Shown piece after piece: positions 42,725 to 51,454 of a stretch of 64,000 bases of DNA. A program made the position numbers and the translations under genes. The notes under the pieces were generated by a model. The model saw nothing but the letters and a program-made list of their open reading frames with translations, searched no databases and was not told the origin of the DNA. Each line of letters starts with the position of its first letter. Position 1 is the first letter of the stretch. Location: positions 1,054,001-1,118,000 of the forward strand of contig JACRHT010000017.1 in the NCBI GenBank assembly GCA_016217545.1, written 5' to 3'. This stretch comes from Opitutia bacterium. Its GTDB lineage: Bacteria; Verrucomicrobiota; Verrucomicrobiia; Opitutales; Opitutaceae.

Positions 42725-44755
42725 ATGGCTCGCACTCGCATCGTCATCATCGGCGGCGGCTTCGGCGGAGTGAAGTGTGCGCAGACCCTGCGCCGCGAAC
42801 TCCGCCGCAACGACGCCGAAATCATCCTCTTCAACCGCGAGAACCATCTCGTTTTCAGCCCGCTGCTGGCCGACGCCGTGGGCTCCTCGCTGAGCTTGCA
42901 GGACGTTATCGTCCCGCTGCGCCAGCTGCTGCCCGACGTCATCTGCCGCACCGAGGAAGTCCTCAACCTCGACCTCGCGCGCAACGAACTCGAGGTCGTC
43001 TCGCACGACGGCTCGCCCGCCCGCCTCGGCTACGACCACGTCGTCATCGCCGCCGGCGCCGTCTCGAACCTCAATGTCGTGCCCGGCATGGCCGACCACG
43101 CGTTTCCGTTGAAAACCGTCGGCGACGCCGCCGTCCTCCGCACGCACGTCCTCCAACAACTCGAACGCGCCGAAGTCTGCGACGATCCGGAAAAGCGCCG
43201 CTGGTATCTCTCGTTCATCGTCGTCGGCGGCGGCTACAGCGGCGTCGAAGCCGCCGGCGAAATCAACGACCTCGTGCGCGGCTCGCTGCGTTTCTTCCAT
43301 CACATCCGCCCCGAGGACGTCACCGTCACGCTCATCCACTCGCGCGACCAATTGCTCCCGGAAATCAGCGAACAGCTCCGCGAGTTCGCCCGGGAGAAAA
43401 TGGCCGCCGCCGGCGTCACCATCCGCCTGAACTGCCGCGTCACGCTCGCCACCGGCGAAGGCGTGGGCACGGGCGACGGCTTCGTGCGCGGCGGCACCAT
43501 CGTCTGCACCATCGGCAGCACCGCCGCGCCATTCATCGAGCGCATGGACGCCCCGAAGGAAAAGGGCCGCCTCCTCACCGAACCCGACCTCCGCCTGCGC
43601 GGCCACGCCAACGCCTGGGCGGTCGGCGACTGCGCGCTGATCGTCAACGCGCTCGATCAACAGCTCTCGCCGCCCACCGGCCAGTTCGCCGAGCGCCAAG
43701 GTCGCCAATGCGCGCAAAACCTCGCGCGCGTCCTGCGCGGCGCACCGACGCGGCCCTTTTCGTTCCGCCTGCTCGGACAACTCTGTTCCATCGGCGGACA
43801 CCGCGCGGTGGCCGAGCTGTTCGGCTTTCGCCTTAGCGGCTTCTGGGCGTGGTTCGCCTGGCGCGGCGTCTATCTCTTCAAGATGCCCTCGTGGGGCCGG
43901 CGCATCCAAGTCGGCGCCGACTGGGCGTGGCTGCTGCTCTTCCCGCGCGACCTCGCGTATATCCGCACCGACACCACCGAGCGCGTCACGCACGCGCACT
44001 ACGAACCGGGCAACTTCATCGTCCGCCAAGGCGAGCCGCCTTCCGCCTTCTACGTGATCGAGAGCGGCGAAGTCGAAGTGGTGCGCGCCACGCAGGAAAA
44101 CCCCGCCGGCGAAATCATCGCCGTGCTCGGCCCCGGCAGCTTCTTCGGCGAACAAGCGCTCATCAACAATCAGCCGCGCACCGCTTCCGTCCGCGCGCGC
44201 AGCGTCGTCGAAGTCGTCGTGATGGGTCGCCACGTCTTCAGCACGATCTCGAAATCCCTCACTCCGCTCCGCGCCGCGCTCACCGCCGCCATCACGCGCC
44301 GCTCCGGCACCTTCTGGCAGGAACGCCCGCGCGCCGTCGCCACGCTGCGCGCGCTCGCCCTCGCCGACTTCGTCGAGCCCGCACCGCAGCCCTTCCTCGC
44401 GCCGACGACGCCGTTGCGCGAAGTCACGCGCCTCTTCGCCGAGACGACCAACGATCTCTTCTTCGTCGCCGGCCCCGGCGATCGCCTCGAAGGCATCGTG
44501 ACGCTCACCGATCTGCTCCGCGTGCAAGGCAACGGCGCCGCGCCCGAGACGCCCGTCGCGCAATTCATGGTCGCCGCGCCCGCCGCAATCCTCGCGACCG
44601 ACACCGCGCTGCTCGCCGCCTCGGCCTTCCGCGAACACGGCTACAAATCCATGCCCGTCATCGCCGACGCCGCCAGCCGCCGCATCGTCGGCCTCGTCCG
44701 CGCCCGCAAACTCATCGCCCGCCTCCTCCAAGCCACGCCGGCCCCCGACCGCTGA
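42725..44755 (+). CDS. NDH-2-type FAD oxidoreductase fused to cyclic-nucleotide-binding and CBS domains
   Basis: This 676-residue protein starts at the ATG at 42725. Residues 1-400 form a type II NADH dehydrogenase: RIVIIGGGFGGVKCAQTL, VVGGGYSGVEAAGEIND and AWAVGDCALIVN. It lacks the usual long membrane anchor but has hydrophobic helices around FWAWFAWRGVYLF and WAWLLLFPRDLAYI. A cNMP-binding domain follows (about 425-530; NFIVRQGEPPSAFYVIESGE, GPGSFFGEQALINN) and then two CBS motifs (TTPLREVTRLFAETTNDLFF, AFREHGYKSMPVIADAASRR). The enzyme part should pass electrons from NADH to quinone; the appended domains suggest allosteric control by cyclic or adenine nucleotides. Confidence 0.85.
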   Translation: MARTRIVIIGGGFGGVKCAQTLRRELRRNDAEIILFNRENHLVFSPLLADAVGSSLSLQDVIVPLRQLLPDVICRTEEVLNLDLARNELEVVSHDGSPARLGYDHVVIAAGAVSNLNVVPGMADHAFPLKTVGDAAVLRTHVLQQLERAEVCDDPEKRRWYLSFIVVGGGYSGVEAAGEINDLVRGSLRFFHHIRPEDVTVTLIHSRDQLLPEISEQLREFAREKMAAAGVTIRLNCRVTLATGEGVGTGDGFVRGGTIVCTIGSTAAPFIERMDAPKEKGRLLTEPDLRLRGHANAWAVGDCALIVNALDQQLSPPTGQFAERQGRQCAQNLARVLRGAPTRPFSFRLLGQLCSIGGHRAVAELFGFRLSGFWAWFAWRGVYLFKMPSWGRRIQVGADWAWLLLFPRDLAYIRTDTTERVTHAHYEPGNFIVRQGEPPSAFYVIESGEVEVVRATQENPAGEIIAVLGPGSFFGEQALINNQPRTASVRARSVVEVVVMGRHVFSTISKSLTPLRAALTAAITRRSGTFWQERPRAVATLRALALADFVEPAPQPFLAPTTPLREVTRLFAETTNDLFFVAGPGDRLEGIVTLTDLLRVQGNGAAPETPVAQFMVAAPAAILATDTALLAASAFREHGYKSMPVIADAASRRIVGLVRARKLIARLLQATPAPDR

Positions 44756-44861
44756 GCGATTCCCGCGCGACGACGCCTAAGATTCCGGCGACTCGACCGT
44801 AGACATCGCAGCCGCGCCTTGCCATTACCCGGGTAGGACGCGGGCCACGTCCCTTACCCTC

Positions 44862-47246
44862 ATGACGGCTCTGTCGACCGCCACTCGTTCGCTCGCGCGC
44901 CATCCCGCCCACTCCTTGCTCATCGTGGCCGTGTTCGCCGCGGGCGCGACGCTCGCACTGGCCCTGTTCACCGTGCTCGACGCCTTCCTCTGGCGCGACC
45001 CCGGTTTCCCCGCGCCCGAAAGCGTCGTGCAACTGTTCCCCGTCCGCGACGGCAAGCGCGTGTCGGCGCTGGTGCCGTCCGGCGTGGCGCTCTATCTGCG
45101 CGAGCACGCCGCAAGTTTCGTGACGATCGCCATGAGCCGGCCCGAATCGGCGACACTGGAGTCGGGGGACCGCGCGACGGAAACCGTCATGCTCAACGTC
45201 AACGCGGACACCTTCGCCGTCATCGGTGTGCGTGCGCGGCTCGGCCGCACGTTCACGGCCGACGAAGAGCGCTCCGGCGACACCAGCGGCGTCATGCTGT
45301 CCGAATCGCTCTGGACCGAACGCTTCGCCCGCGACCAGGACGTGATCGGCCGTCGCGTGCGCCTCGCCGGCCGCGAGCGCGTCGTCATCGGCGTCATGCC
45401 CGCCCTAGTTCCACCCTGGAAGAACGAAGGTGTATGGTGCCTTCAGCCGGCCAACGAGGGCCTCGCCCGGAATTTCTTCTACCCGACGCATCGCGTCGAA
45501 GCGCGCCTCGCTCCTGGCGTCACGGTCGCCACCGCCCGAGCCGAGGTCGAGCGCCTGTGCGCCACGCTCGCTGCCGCTCAACCCAATGAACTGAGCGGCT
45601 ATCGCCTGCAGACGCGCGAATGGCGCGACGAATTTTCCGCGCCGTTGCGTCCGCTGCTCTCGATGCTCGGCGGCGCAGCTCTCGGCGCGGCCTTGCTCGC
45701 CGCCCTCAACGCCACCGGTCTATTCTTCGCGCGTCTGCATTCCCGCCAGCACGAGTTGGCCGTGCGCGCCGCGCTCGGTGCGACTGTCTCACGGCTCGTC
45801 CGCCCGTTGATCATGGAAGGCGCGCTCCTCGCCATCGCGGGCGTGGGACTCGGCACCGCCACCGCCGCTGTGCTGCCGGCGCTGATCGAGCGCATCTCGC
45901 CCGATACCTTTCCGCGTTGGATCAGAGTCGAATTCGGGCCGAACACCGCGCTCGCCGCCGTCACGCTGGCTGCGCTCAACGCCGCGCTGCTCGCGAGCGA
46001 AGCCTTCCGCGTGGCGCGCCGCGCCATCGAGCGGGAAAGCCTGGCGACATCCGCCATCGCCGATCGTCGTGTGCGCTCGTTCCAGCGACTGCTGGTCGTG
46101 GCGCAACTTGCGGCCTCGTTCGCACTCGCGGCAAATGCCGCGCTGCTCGTGCACAGCTGGCAGGCCGTCCGGCACATCGACCCGGGACTGCGCGTCGGCG
46201 GACTTTGGCTCTCTTGGCTGAATGTGCCGGCCGCCCGCTACGACACACCGGAGAAAATCGTGCGCCTAGCCACCGATCTCGAACAAAGCCTGCAGGTCCA
46301 ACCTGGCGTGAGTGCGGCCGCCGTTTCCACGACCTCGCCGCTCACCGGCTCGGTCACGTTCGCCTTCCAGCGCAGCAGCGTGGCGGTGGAGCGCGCCGCC
46401 GACCTGCCCCGCTGCGTCTATTACGGAGTCGGCCCAAACTACTTTTCAACCGTCGGGGCCCGGCTGGTGGCGGGCCGGTTCTTCAACGCCGATGACCGCG
46501 CGGGCAGCCCGCGCGTCGCGATCGTCAGCGAGTCGCTGGCACGGCAGTATTTCCCGCAGGGCAACGCACTCGATCAATGGATCGTGCCCGCCGTCGGACC
46601 ACGCGAGTGGCGGCGTGTCGTGGGCGTCGTCGCAGACGTGAAACAAGGCAACATCCTGCAGGCCGCGCCGCCACAGTTCTACGAGCCGTTCGCGCAGGCA
46701 CCGGTGAGCGGCTTCGTTTTGTTCGTGCGCCTCGATGGCGCAGCGCCTTTCTCCGAAGCGTCTTTCCGCGCGGCCCTGAGCGCGGTGGACACAACCCTGG
46801 CCCCGCGCGCGGCGCTGCCGCTCGAACAGTATATGGCTGCGCAAACCGCGCCCGCGCGCCTCGCCGCGCAATCGCTTCTCACCGCGGCCGTGCTCGCGGT
46901 TGGGCTCGCGCTGGCGGGCTTCGGCGCGCTGCTCGTGCTCACCACCGCGCAACGGACGCGCGAGTTCGGCGTGCGACTCACGCTCGGGGCCACGCCGCGC
47001 CAAATCGTCGGGCTCGTCCTACGCGAGGGCCTGGTGCTCGCCGCAGTCGGCGGTGCCGCCGGCGCGCTCGGGGCGTGGACGCTCGGGCAAGCCGCGCAAG
47101 CCACCCTCTACGGCACGCCGCCGCCCGCGCTCGAAACCTTCGGCATCGCGAGCGCCGTGCTGCTCGCCTGCGTCGTCGCGGCCTGCGCGTTGCCCGCTTG
47201 GCGCGCCGCGCGCACCGATCCGGCGCTCTGCCTTCGTTCAGAATGA
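44862..47246 (+). CDS. ADOP-type ABC transporter permease (MacB/FtsX domains)
   Basis: This 794-residue membrane protein has two MacB periplasmic-core plus FtsX units in tandem. The first opens with TRSLARHPAHSLLIVAVFAA and includes GVMLSESLWTERFARDQDVI; the second includes VAIVSESLARQYFPQGNALD and ends with helices around LALAGFGALLVLTTAQRTRE and FGVRLTLGATPRQIVGLVLR. This duplicated orphan permease architecture is common in Acidobacteriota and Verrucomicrobiota, usually without an adjacent ATPase, as here. It probably works with an unlinked ATPase in export or in envelope maintenance. The next gene overlaps it by ATGA. Confidence 0.88.
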   Translation: MTALSTATRSLARHPAHSLLIVAVFAAGATLALALFTVLDAFLWRDPGFPAPESVVQLFPVRDGKRVSALVPSGVALYLREHAASFVTIAMSRPESATLESGDRATETVMLNVNADTFAVIGVRARLGRTFTADEERSGDTSGVMLSESLWTERFARDQDVIGRRVRLAGRERVVIGVMPALVPPWKNEGVWCLQPANEGLARNFFYPTHRVEARLAPGVTVATARAEVERLCATLAAAQPNELSGYRLQTREWRDEFSAPLRPLLSMLGGAALGAALLAALNATGLFFARLHSRQHELAVRAALGATVSRLVRPLIMEGALLAIAGVGLGTATAAVLPALIERISPDTFPRWIRVEFGPNTALAAVTLAALNAALLASEAFRVARRAIERESLATSAIADRRVRSFQRLLVVAQLAASFALAANAALLVHSWQAVRHIDPGLRVGGLWLSWLNVPAARYDTPEKIVRLATDLEQSLQVQPGVSAAAVSTTSPLTGSVTFAFQRSSVAVERAADLPRCVYYGVGPNYFSTVGARLVAGRFFNADDRAGSPRVAIVSESLARQYFPQGNALDQWIVPAVGPREWRRVVGVVADVKQGNILQAAPPQFYEPFAQAPVSGFVLFVRLDGAAPFSEASFRAALSAVDTTLAPRAALPLEQYMAAQTAPARLAAQSLLTAAVLAVGLALAGFGALLVLTTAQRTREFGVRLTLGATPRQIVGLVLREGLVLAAVGGAAGALGAWTLGQAAQATLYGTPPPALETFGIASAVLLACVVAACALPAWRAARTDPALCLRSE

Positions 47247-48223
47247 AAACTCCGCTCCGTGCCCTGGCCGCGCTCGCGCTGCTCACCGCGTTCCTCGCTC
47301 CAGCAACACGCGCCGACGAGAAACTGCTCACGTCCGAAGAGCTGCGGCAGCTCGATCGCGAAAACGAGTTCTGGCGCCAGCTCCGCGCCGACGAGGATGC
47401 GGCGGCCAGCCTCGCCCGCCTGCGCCGCAGCGGCGCGACGCCCGACGAGTTGCGCTGGTTCGAGCCGAAGCTGGCCAAACTCTGGGAGGTCGACATCCCG
47501 CGCGCCTGGGGCTGGTTGCGACCGGAGCAAATCGACGCGATCAAGGCGATCGACCGCCTGTTTCTCCCGCGGGTCCGCGCCGCGCGCTTGCGCGCCGCCA
47601 CAGGCATCGAGATCGACCCGGCACACCGCAGTGAGACCATGCTCGCCGTCAACGGCCGCTGGCAACGCACGCTCCTGCGCGTCCTCGAATACGACCAAAT
47701 CGCCGAGTTCCGCCTGATGAACTCCGAATCCGCCCAAAAAACCGGACGCCATTTCGAAAACGTGCCGCTCACCGACGACGAGCGCCGCACGATCTACGAT
47801 TGGCAGCGCGAGTTCGAGGCGCTCGCCGGCGAGAACGGCGCGCGCCTGCGGATTGGCCAGCGGGACGTGATCCTCGACCATCGCCGCCGCATCCGCGACC
47901 TCATCGGCGACGATCGCTTCGCCATCTACTTTGCCTCCGCCGAGCCGAAATTCGCGCGCATGCACGACGCGCTCGGCGAAGACGTCGACAACACCACCGC
48001 GCTCGATGCATGGTGGATTCGCGAACAGTTTTGGATCGACCAGGAAAAGCCGCGCGAGATCGGCCTGTCGAACCGCGTCCTCGCCGCGCGCATCGAGGAA
48101 CGTCTCCGCGCCCGCCTCGGCGAAACGCTCGCGGCGCGCTACCTCTCGAGCGACGACGCGCGGTGGCTCACCGGTTATCGGGTTCAGGTTCGTGGCGGCT
48201 CGCGCGCCACCGCGAAGCCGTAG
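47243..48223 (+). CDS. Exported protein of unknown function coupled to the permease
   Basis: This 326-residue protein starts at the ATG at 47243, overlapping the permease stop by 4 bases, and has a signal peptide (PLRALAALALLTAFLAPATRA). The mature part is Arg/Asp/Glu-rich and helical (ELRQLDRENEFWRQLRADED, DERRTIYDWQREFEALAGEN), with no cysteine motif or known catalytic residues. I do not recognise the family. Coupling suggests that it acts with the permease in the periplasm. Confidence 0.75.
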   Translation: MKTPLRALAALALLTAFLAPATRADEKLLTSEELRQLDRENEFWRQLRADEDAAASLARLRRSGATPDELRWFEPKLAKLWEVDIPRAWGWLRPEQIDAIKAIDRLFLPRVRAARLRAATGIEIDPAHRSETMLAVNGRWQRTLLRVLEYDQIAEFRLMNSESAQKTGRHFENVPLTDDERRTIYDWQREFEALAGENGARLRIGQRDVILDHRRRIRDLIGDDRFAIYFASAEPKFARMHDALGEDVDNTTALDAWWIREQFWIDQEKPREIGLSNRVLAARIEERLRARLGETLAARYLSSDDARWLTGYRVQVRGGSRATAKP

Positions 48224-48302
48224 CGAAGCACCCGGCGCGCCCGGTGCCTGCGCGGCGTCACGCCCAGCCGCGCGCCGCGGCTGAGCGGAAAGCGCACGCC
48301 GA

Positions 48303-48563
48303 TTACTTCGCGTCCTCGGCGGCCTTGCAGTTTTTCTCGTTGTGCTCGGCGGCCTTCTTGCAGGCATCGGCGGCCATGCCGCTGCCGAGCTTCTCGCACT
48401 GCTTCTCCTTGGTCTCGCGCTCCTTTTCGCAGGGGCCTTTTTCCTTCGCCGGCGCCTGCTTGTCGCGAGCAGGCGCCTCCTTGGAATCCTTGGCGGCGGG
48501 GCCGGCCAGGGCGAGGACGGAGGTCAGCAGGGACAGAACGAATGCGGTGGTCAGTTTTTTCAT
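48303..48563 (-). CDS. Small exported Lys/Glu/Cys-rich protein
   Basis: This 86-residue protein has a clear signal peptide (KKLTTAFVLSLLTSVLALAG). The mature part of about 65 residues is highly charged and carries four cysteines spaced as two pairs (GPCEKE, KQCEKLG, DACKKAAE, KNCKAAED), fitting a helical hairpin closed by two disulfides. The family is not recognised. The thiol-oxidoreductase-like gene downstream on the other strand is an intriguing but unproven neighbour. Confidence 0.65.
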   Translation of the reverse strand: MKKLTTAFVLSLLTSVLALAGPAAKDSKEAPARDKQAPAKEKGPCEKERETKEKQCEKLGSGMAADACKKAAEHNEKNCKAAEDAK

Positions 48564-48747
48564 GGGGATACGGGTTGGAGGTTGGGCGGACCCGGTTCGT
48601 GTCCGCGCCTTTGAAACGGACGGGCATGGCGATTTCTTGCAGCGAATCGCAAAGGTGCGGTCAGTGCAGCGGGCAGAGCCCCGACGCGGAATCGGGAATC
48701 ACGGCACCGGCGCTTGCGTATCCGACACGTCCCGATTGCTTCGCCCC

Positions 48748-49383
48748 ATGCTCAACGTCGACGTGGTCTCGGATTTCGCCTGCCCATGGTGCTTCATCGG
48801 CAGTCGCCGCCTGGCCGCAGTGCTCGGCGCACGGGCCGCAGCCGGCGGCGACGCGCAGGTGCGCTATCATCCCTTCCAACTCAACGCCGACACGCCGGCC
48901 GAAGGCGCGGATCTCCGCGACTACCTGCGCGAACGCTACGGCGCGAACCCGGACGAAATGTTCGGCCGCGTCGAGGCGGCCGCGCGCGACGCTGGCATCG
49001 CGCTGGATTTCGCGAAGGTGCGCACGATGCCGAACACGCTTTCCGCGCACATTCTGGTCGCCGCGATTCAGGATTCCGCGACCCAGCGCTCGTTCGTCGA
49101 TGCGATCTTCGCCGCGTATTTTCTCGAGGGCCGCGACATCGGCGATGCAGCCGTGCTCGCCGAACTCGCCGCACCGCACGGACTCCGCGCCGAGCAGGTC
49201 GCCGTGCTCCTCGCCAACACCGATCTGCGCCAGCACGTGCGCGACCTCGCCCAATCGATGGGCGCGCAAGGCATCACCGGCGTGCCGTTCTTCGTCTTCA
49301 ACCAGAAGCTCGCGCTTTCGGGCGCGCAACCCACGGAAGTTTTTCAGCGCGCCATCGCCGAGGCCGAAAAGCCCGCCGAGTGA
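48748..49383 (+). CDS. DsbA-family (FrnE-like) thioredoxin-fold oxidoreductase
   Basis: This 211-residue protein starts at the ATG at 48748. The CxxC active site is in VVSDFACPWCFIGSRRL, followed by the inserted helical domain (LRDYLRERYGANPDEM) and the cis-Pro region GITGVPFFVFNQKLALSGAQ. The layout matches the FrnE/2-hydroxychromene-2-carboxylate isomerase-like branch. No signal peptide is present, so it is cytoplasmic. It probably handles thiol redox chemistry; substrate unknown. Confidence 0.9.
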   Translation: MLNVDVVSDFACPWCFIGSRRLAAVLGARAAAGGDAQVRYHPFQLNADTPAEGADLRDYLRERYGANPDEMFGRVEAAARDAGIALDFAKVRTMPNTLSAHILVAAIQDSATQRSFVDAIFAAYFLEGRDIGDAAVLAELAAPHGLRAEQVAVLLANTDLRQHVRDLAQSMGAQGITGVPFFVFNQKLALSGAQPTEVFQRAIAEAEKPAE

Positions 49384-49516
49384 GCGCGCGTCGCACCCGC
49401 GCGCACAGCGGCGCGAGCGTTCGGCCGGCACACCCGGCGCCCACCGGTCATACGCCGGAAACTCTGTTTGCCAACCGGGAGCACCGGACTAGCTTCGGCG
49501 GTCCATTCGCCGGCCG

Positions 49517-49969
49517 ATGAACGATCTCACCGACCTCTACCAGTCCGTCATTCTGGACCACAACCGCCGCCCGCGGAACCGCGGCAAATTGCCCACGGCC
49601 AACCGCGTCGCCCACGGCGACAACCCGACGTGCGGCGACCAATGCAGCGTGTTCCTCCGGCTCGACGGCGACCGCATCGCCGACATCTCGTTCGACGGCG
49701 CGGGCTGCGCCATCTCGCAGGCGAGCGCGTCGCTGATGACGACGCAGCTCAAGGGCAAAACCGCCGCCGAAGCGCAGCAACTCTACGACCAGTTCCACCA
49801 CATCGTCACCACCGGCGAACCGCCCGAGGAGATCAACGATCTCGCCGCCTTCGCCGGCGTGCACTCCTTCCCCGCGCGCATCAAATGCGCCACGCTCGGC
49901 TGGCACGCCGCACTGAACGCGCTGAAGAACGACCCGGCCGACGCGACCACCGAGACACACAAGGACTGA
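49517..49969 (+). CDS. sufU: SufU/NifU-like iron-sulfur assembly protein
   Basis: This 150-residue protein has the three conserved metal/sulfur-binding cysteines in NPTCGDQCSVF, GAGCAISQASASLMT and IKCATLGWHA, plus the opening SVILDHNRRPRN. SufU receives sulfur from SufS and passes it to the assembly scaffold. The cysteine desulfurase gene follows after 105 bp on the same strand. No sufBCD genes lie in the window. Confidence 0.92.
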   Translation: MNDLTDLYQSVILDHNRRPRNRGKLPTANRVAHGDNPTCGDQCSVFLRLDGDRIADISFDGAGCAISQASASLMTTQLKGKTAAEAQQLYDQFHHIVTTGEPPEEINDLAAFAGVHSFPARIKCATLGWHAALNALKNDPADATTETHKD

Positions 49970-49986
49970 CCGCCGCCGCACCGATC

Positions 49987-50064
49987 GTTCTCGTTCCTCG
50001 TTCTCCTTCTCGTTCTCGGGGAGCAACGAACCAGACAACGAGAACGAGTAAGAGAACGAGAACG
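49987..50064. repeat. GTTCTC-rich inverted repeat between sufU and sufS
   Basis: The left arm (49987-50017) is built of repeated GTTCTC/GTTCCTC units and the right arm (50038-50064) of their complement (CGAGAACGAG and AGAGAACGAG units). They are separated by about 20 bases. The two arms can pair over most of their length. It lies wholly in the 105-bp gap and may be a transcription attenuator or a low-complexity dispersed element. Confidence 0.65.
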
Positions 50065-50074
50065 CTCCTCCGAA

Positions 50075-51313
50075 ATGTCCCTCGATCCGCAAAAAATCCG
50101 CGCCGATTTCCCGATCCTCCACCAGCAGGTGAACGGCAAGCCGCTCGTCTACCTCGACAACGGCGCCACGTCGCAAAAGCCCCGCGCGGTGATCGACGCC
50201 CTCGTCCGCTACTACGAGCGCGACAACTCGAACGTCCACCGCGGCCTCCACGCACTCTCCATGCGCGCCACCGACGCCTACGAAGGCGCCCGCGCCCGCG
50301 TGGCCAAGTTCATCAACGCCGCCGACCCCGCCGAGATCATCTTCACGCGCGGCACCACCGAGAGCATCAACCTCGTCGCGCGCAGCTGGAGCCACGCGCA
50401 CCTGAAGCCCGGCGACGTCGTGCTCACGACCGAATTCGAGCACCACTCCAATCTCGTGCCGTGGCAACAAGCTGCCCAAGCCGCCGGAGCCACGCTCAAA
50501 TACGTGCCGCTCCTCGGCGCCGACGGCGAAGGCGGCGCCGACCTCGCCGCGCTCGACGCGCTGCTCACGCCGCAGGTGAAGCTCTTCGCGTTCACGCACA
50601 TTTCCAACACGCTCGGCACGATCAATCCCGCCGCCGAGTTCTGCCGCCGCGCGCGCGCCGTCGGCGCCGTCACCGTCATCGACGCCGCGCAATCCATCGG
50701 CCACATGCCGCTCGATGTGCAGGAACTCGGCTGCGACTTCCTCGCCTTCTCCGCCCACAAGATGTGCGGCCCCACCGGCATCGGCGTCCTCTACGGTCGC
50801 CGCGCGCTGCTCGACAAACTCGCCCCCGACGAGACCGGCGGCGGCATGGTTGTGCAGGTCACCTACGAACAGGCCACCTGGAAACCCGCGCCCGAACGCT
50901 TCGAAGCCGGCACGCCCCACGTCGCCGGCGCCATCGGCCTCGCCGCCGCCTGCGATTACCTCGACGCCGTCGGCCGCGCCGCCATCGCCGCGCACGACGA
51001 CCAACTTTCCCGCTACGCGATGGAGAAACTCAGCGTGCTGCCCGGCATCCGCATCATCGGCCCGCGCGTCGGCGCGGCGCGCAGCGGGCTCGTCAGCTTC
51101 GCCTTCGAGCACGTGCACGCGCACGACGTCGTGACCTTCGCCGACGAGGACGGCATCGCGCTACGCGGCGGCCACCACTGCAACCAGCCGCTCATGCGCA
51201 AACTCGGCCTCGCCTCGACTTCGCGCGCCAGCTTCTACCTCTACAACACCGAGGCCGAGATCGACCGGCTCGCGGCGTCGCTCCAACGCATCCTGAGATT
51301 TTTCGCCGGTTAG
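50075..51313 (+). CDS. sufS: SufS-type cysteine desulfurase
   Basis: This 412-residue class V aminotransferase-fold enzyme shows the group II desulfurase features. The opening is IRADFPILHQQVNGKPLVYL; ARVAKFINAADPAEIIFTRG follows. The PLP-binding Lys is in FLAFSAHKMCGPTGIGVLYG near residue 228, and the catalytic Cys is in RGGHHCNQPLM near 370. It releases sulfur from cysteine as a persulfide and hands it to SufU. Length and motifs are normal for SufS. Confidence 0.95.
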   Translation: MSLDPQKIRADFPILHQQVNGKPLVYLDNGATSQKPRAVIDALVRYYERDNSNVHRGLHALSMRATDAYEGARARVAKFINAADPAEIIFTRGTTESINLVARSWSHAHLKPGDVVLTTEFEHHSNLVPWQQAAQAAGATLKYVPLLGADGEGGADLAALDALLTPQVKLFAFTHISNTLGTINPAAEFCRRARAVGAVTVIDAAQSIGHMPLDVQELGCDFLAFSAHKMCGPTGIGVLYGRRALLDKLAPDETGGGMVVQVTYEQATWKPAPERFEAGTPHVAGAIGLAAACDYLDAVGRAAIAAHDDQLSRYAMEKLSVLPGIRIIGPRVGAARSGLVSFAFEHVHAHDVVTFADEDGIALRGGHHCNQPLMRKLGLASTSRASFYLYNTEAEIDRLAASLQRILRFFAG

Positions 51314-51454
51314 GACACATTTAGCTGACTTCGCGGGCGGCGAATTCCCCTCTGAAGAAGAAACGTCGCGCAAATCTTGCGCAACCTACGCTGAGGTTTG
51401 CGTTTAACTCGGCCATGCCGCCGGCCGATAGGGGTTTTACTCCCCCGACAACCA

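Noticed and set aside
42520-44731. Very long minus-strand open frame opposite the NDH-2 fusion gene
   Set aside because: It is antisense to a clear multi-domain protein, and its translation is Ala/Glu/Arg/Asp-rich low complexity, a usual shadow in high-GC DNA. Only its last 187 codons are a real gene.
49468-51324. Long plus-strand frame overlapping sufU and sufS
   Set aside because: Translation is Arg/Pro-rich with no family resemblance, whereas the other frame encodes both conserved Suf proteins.
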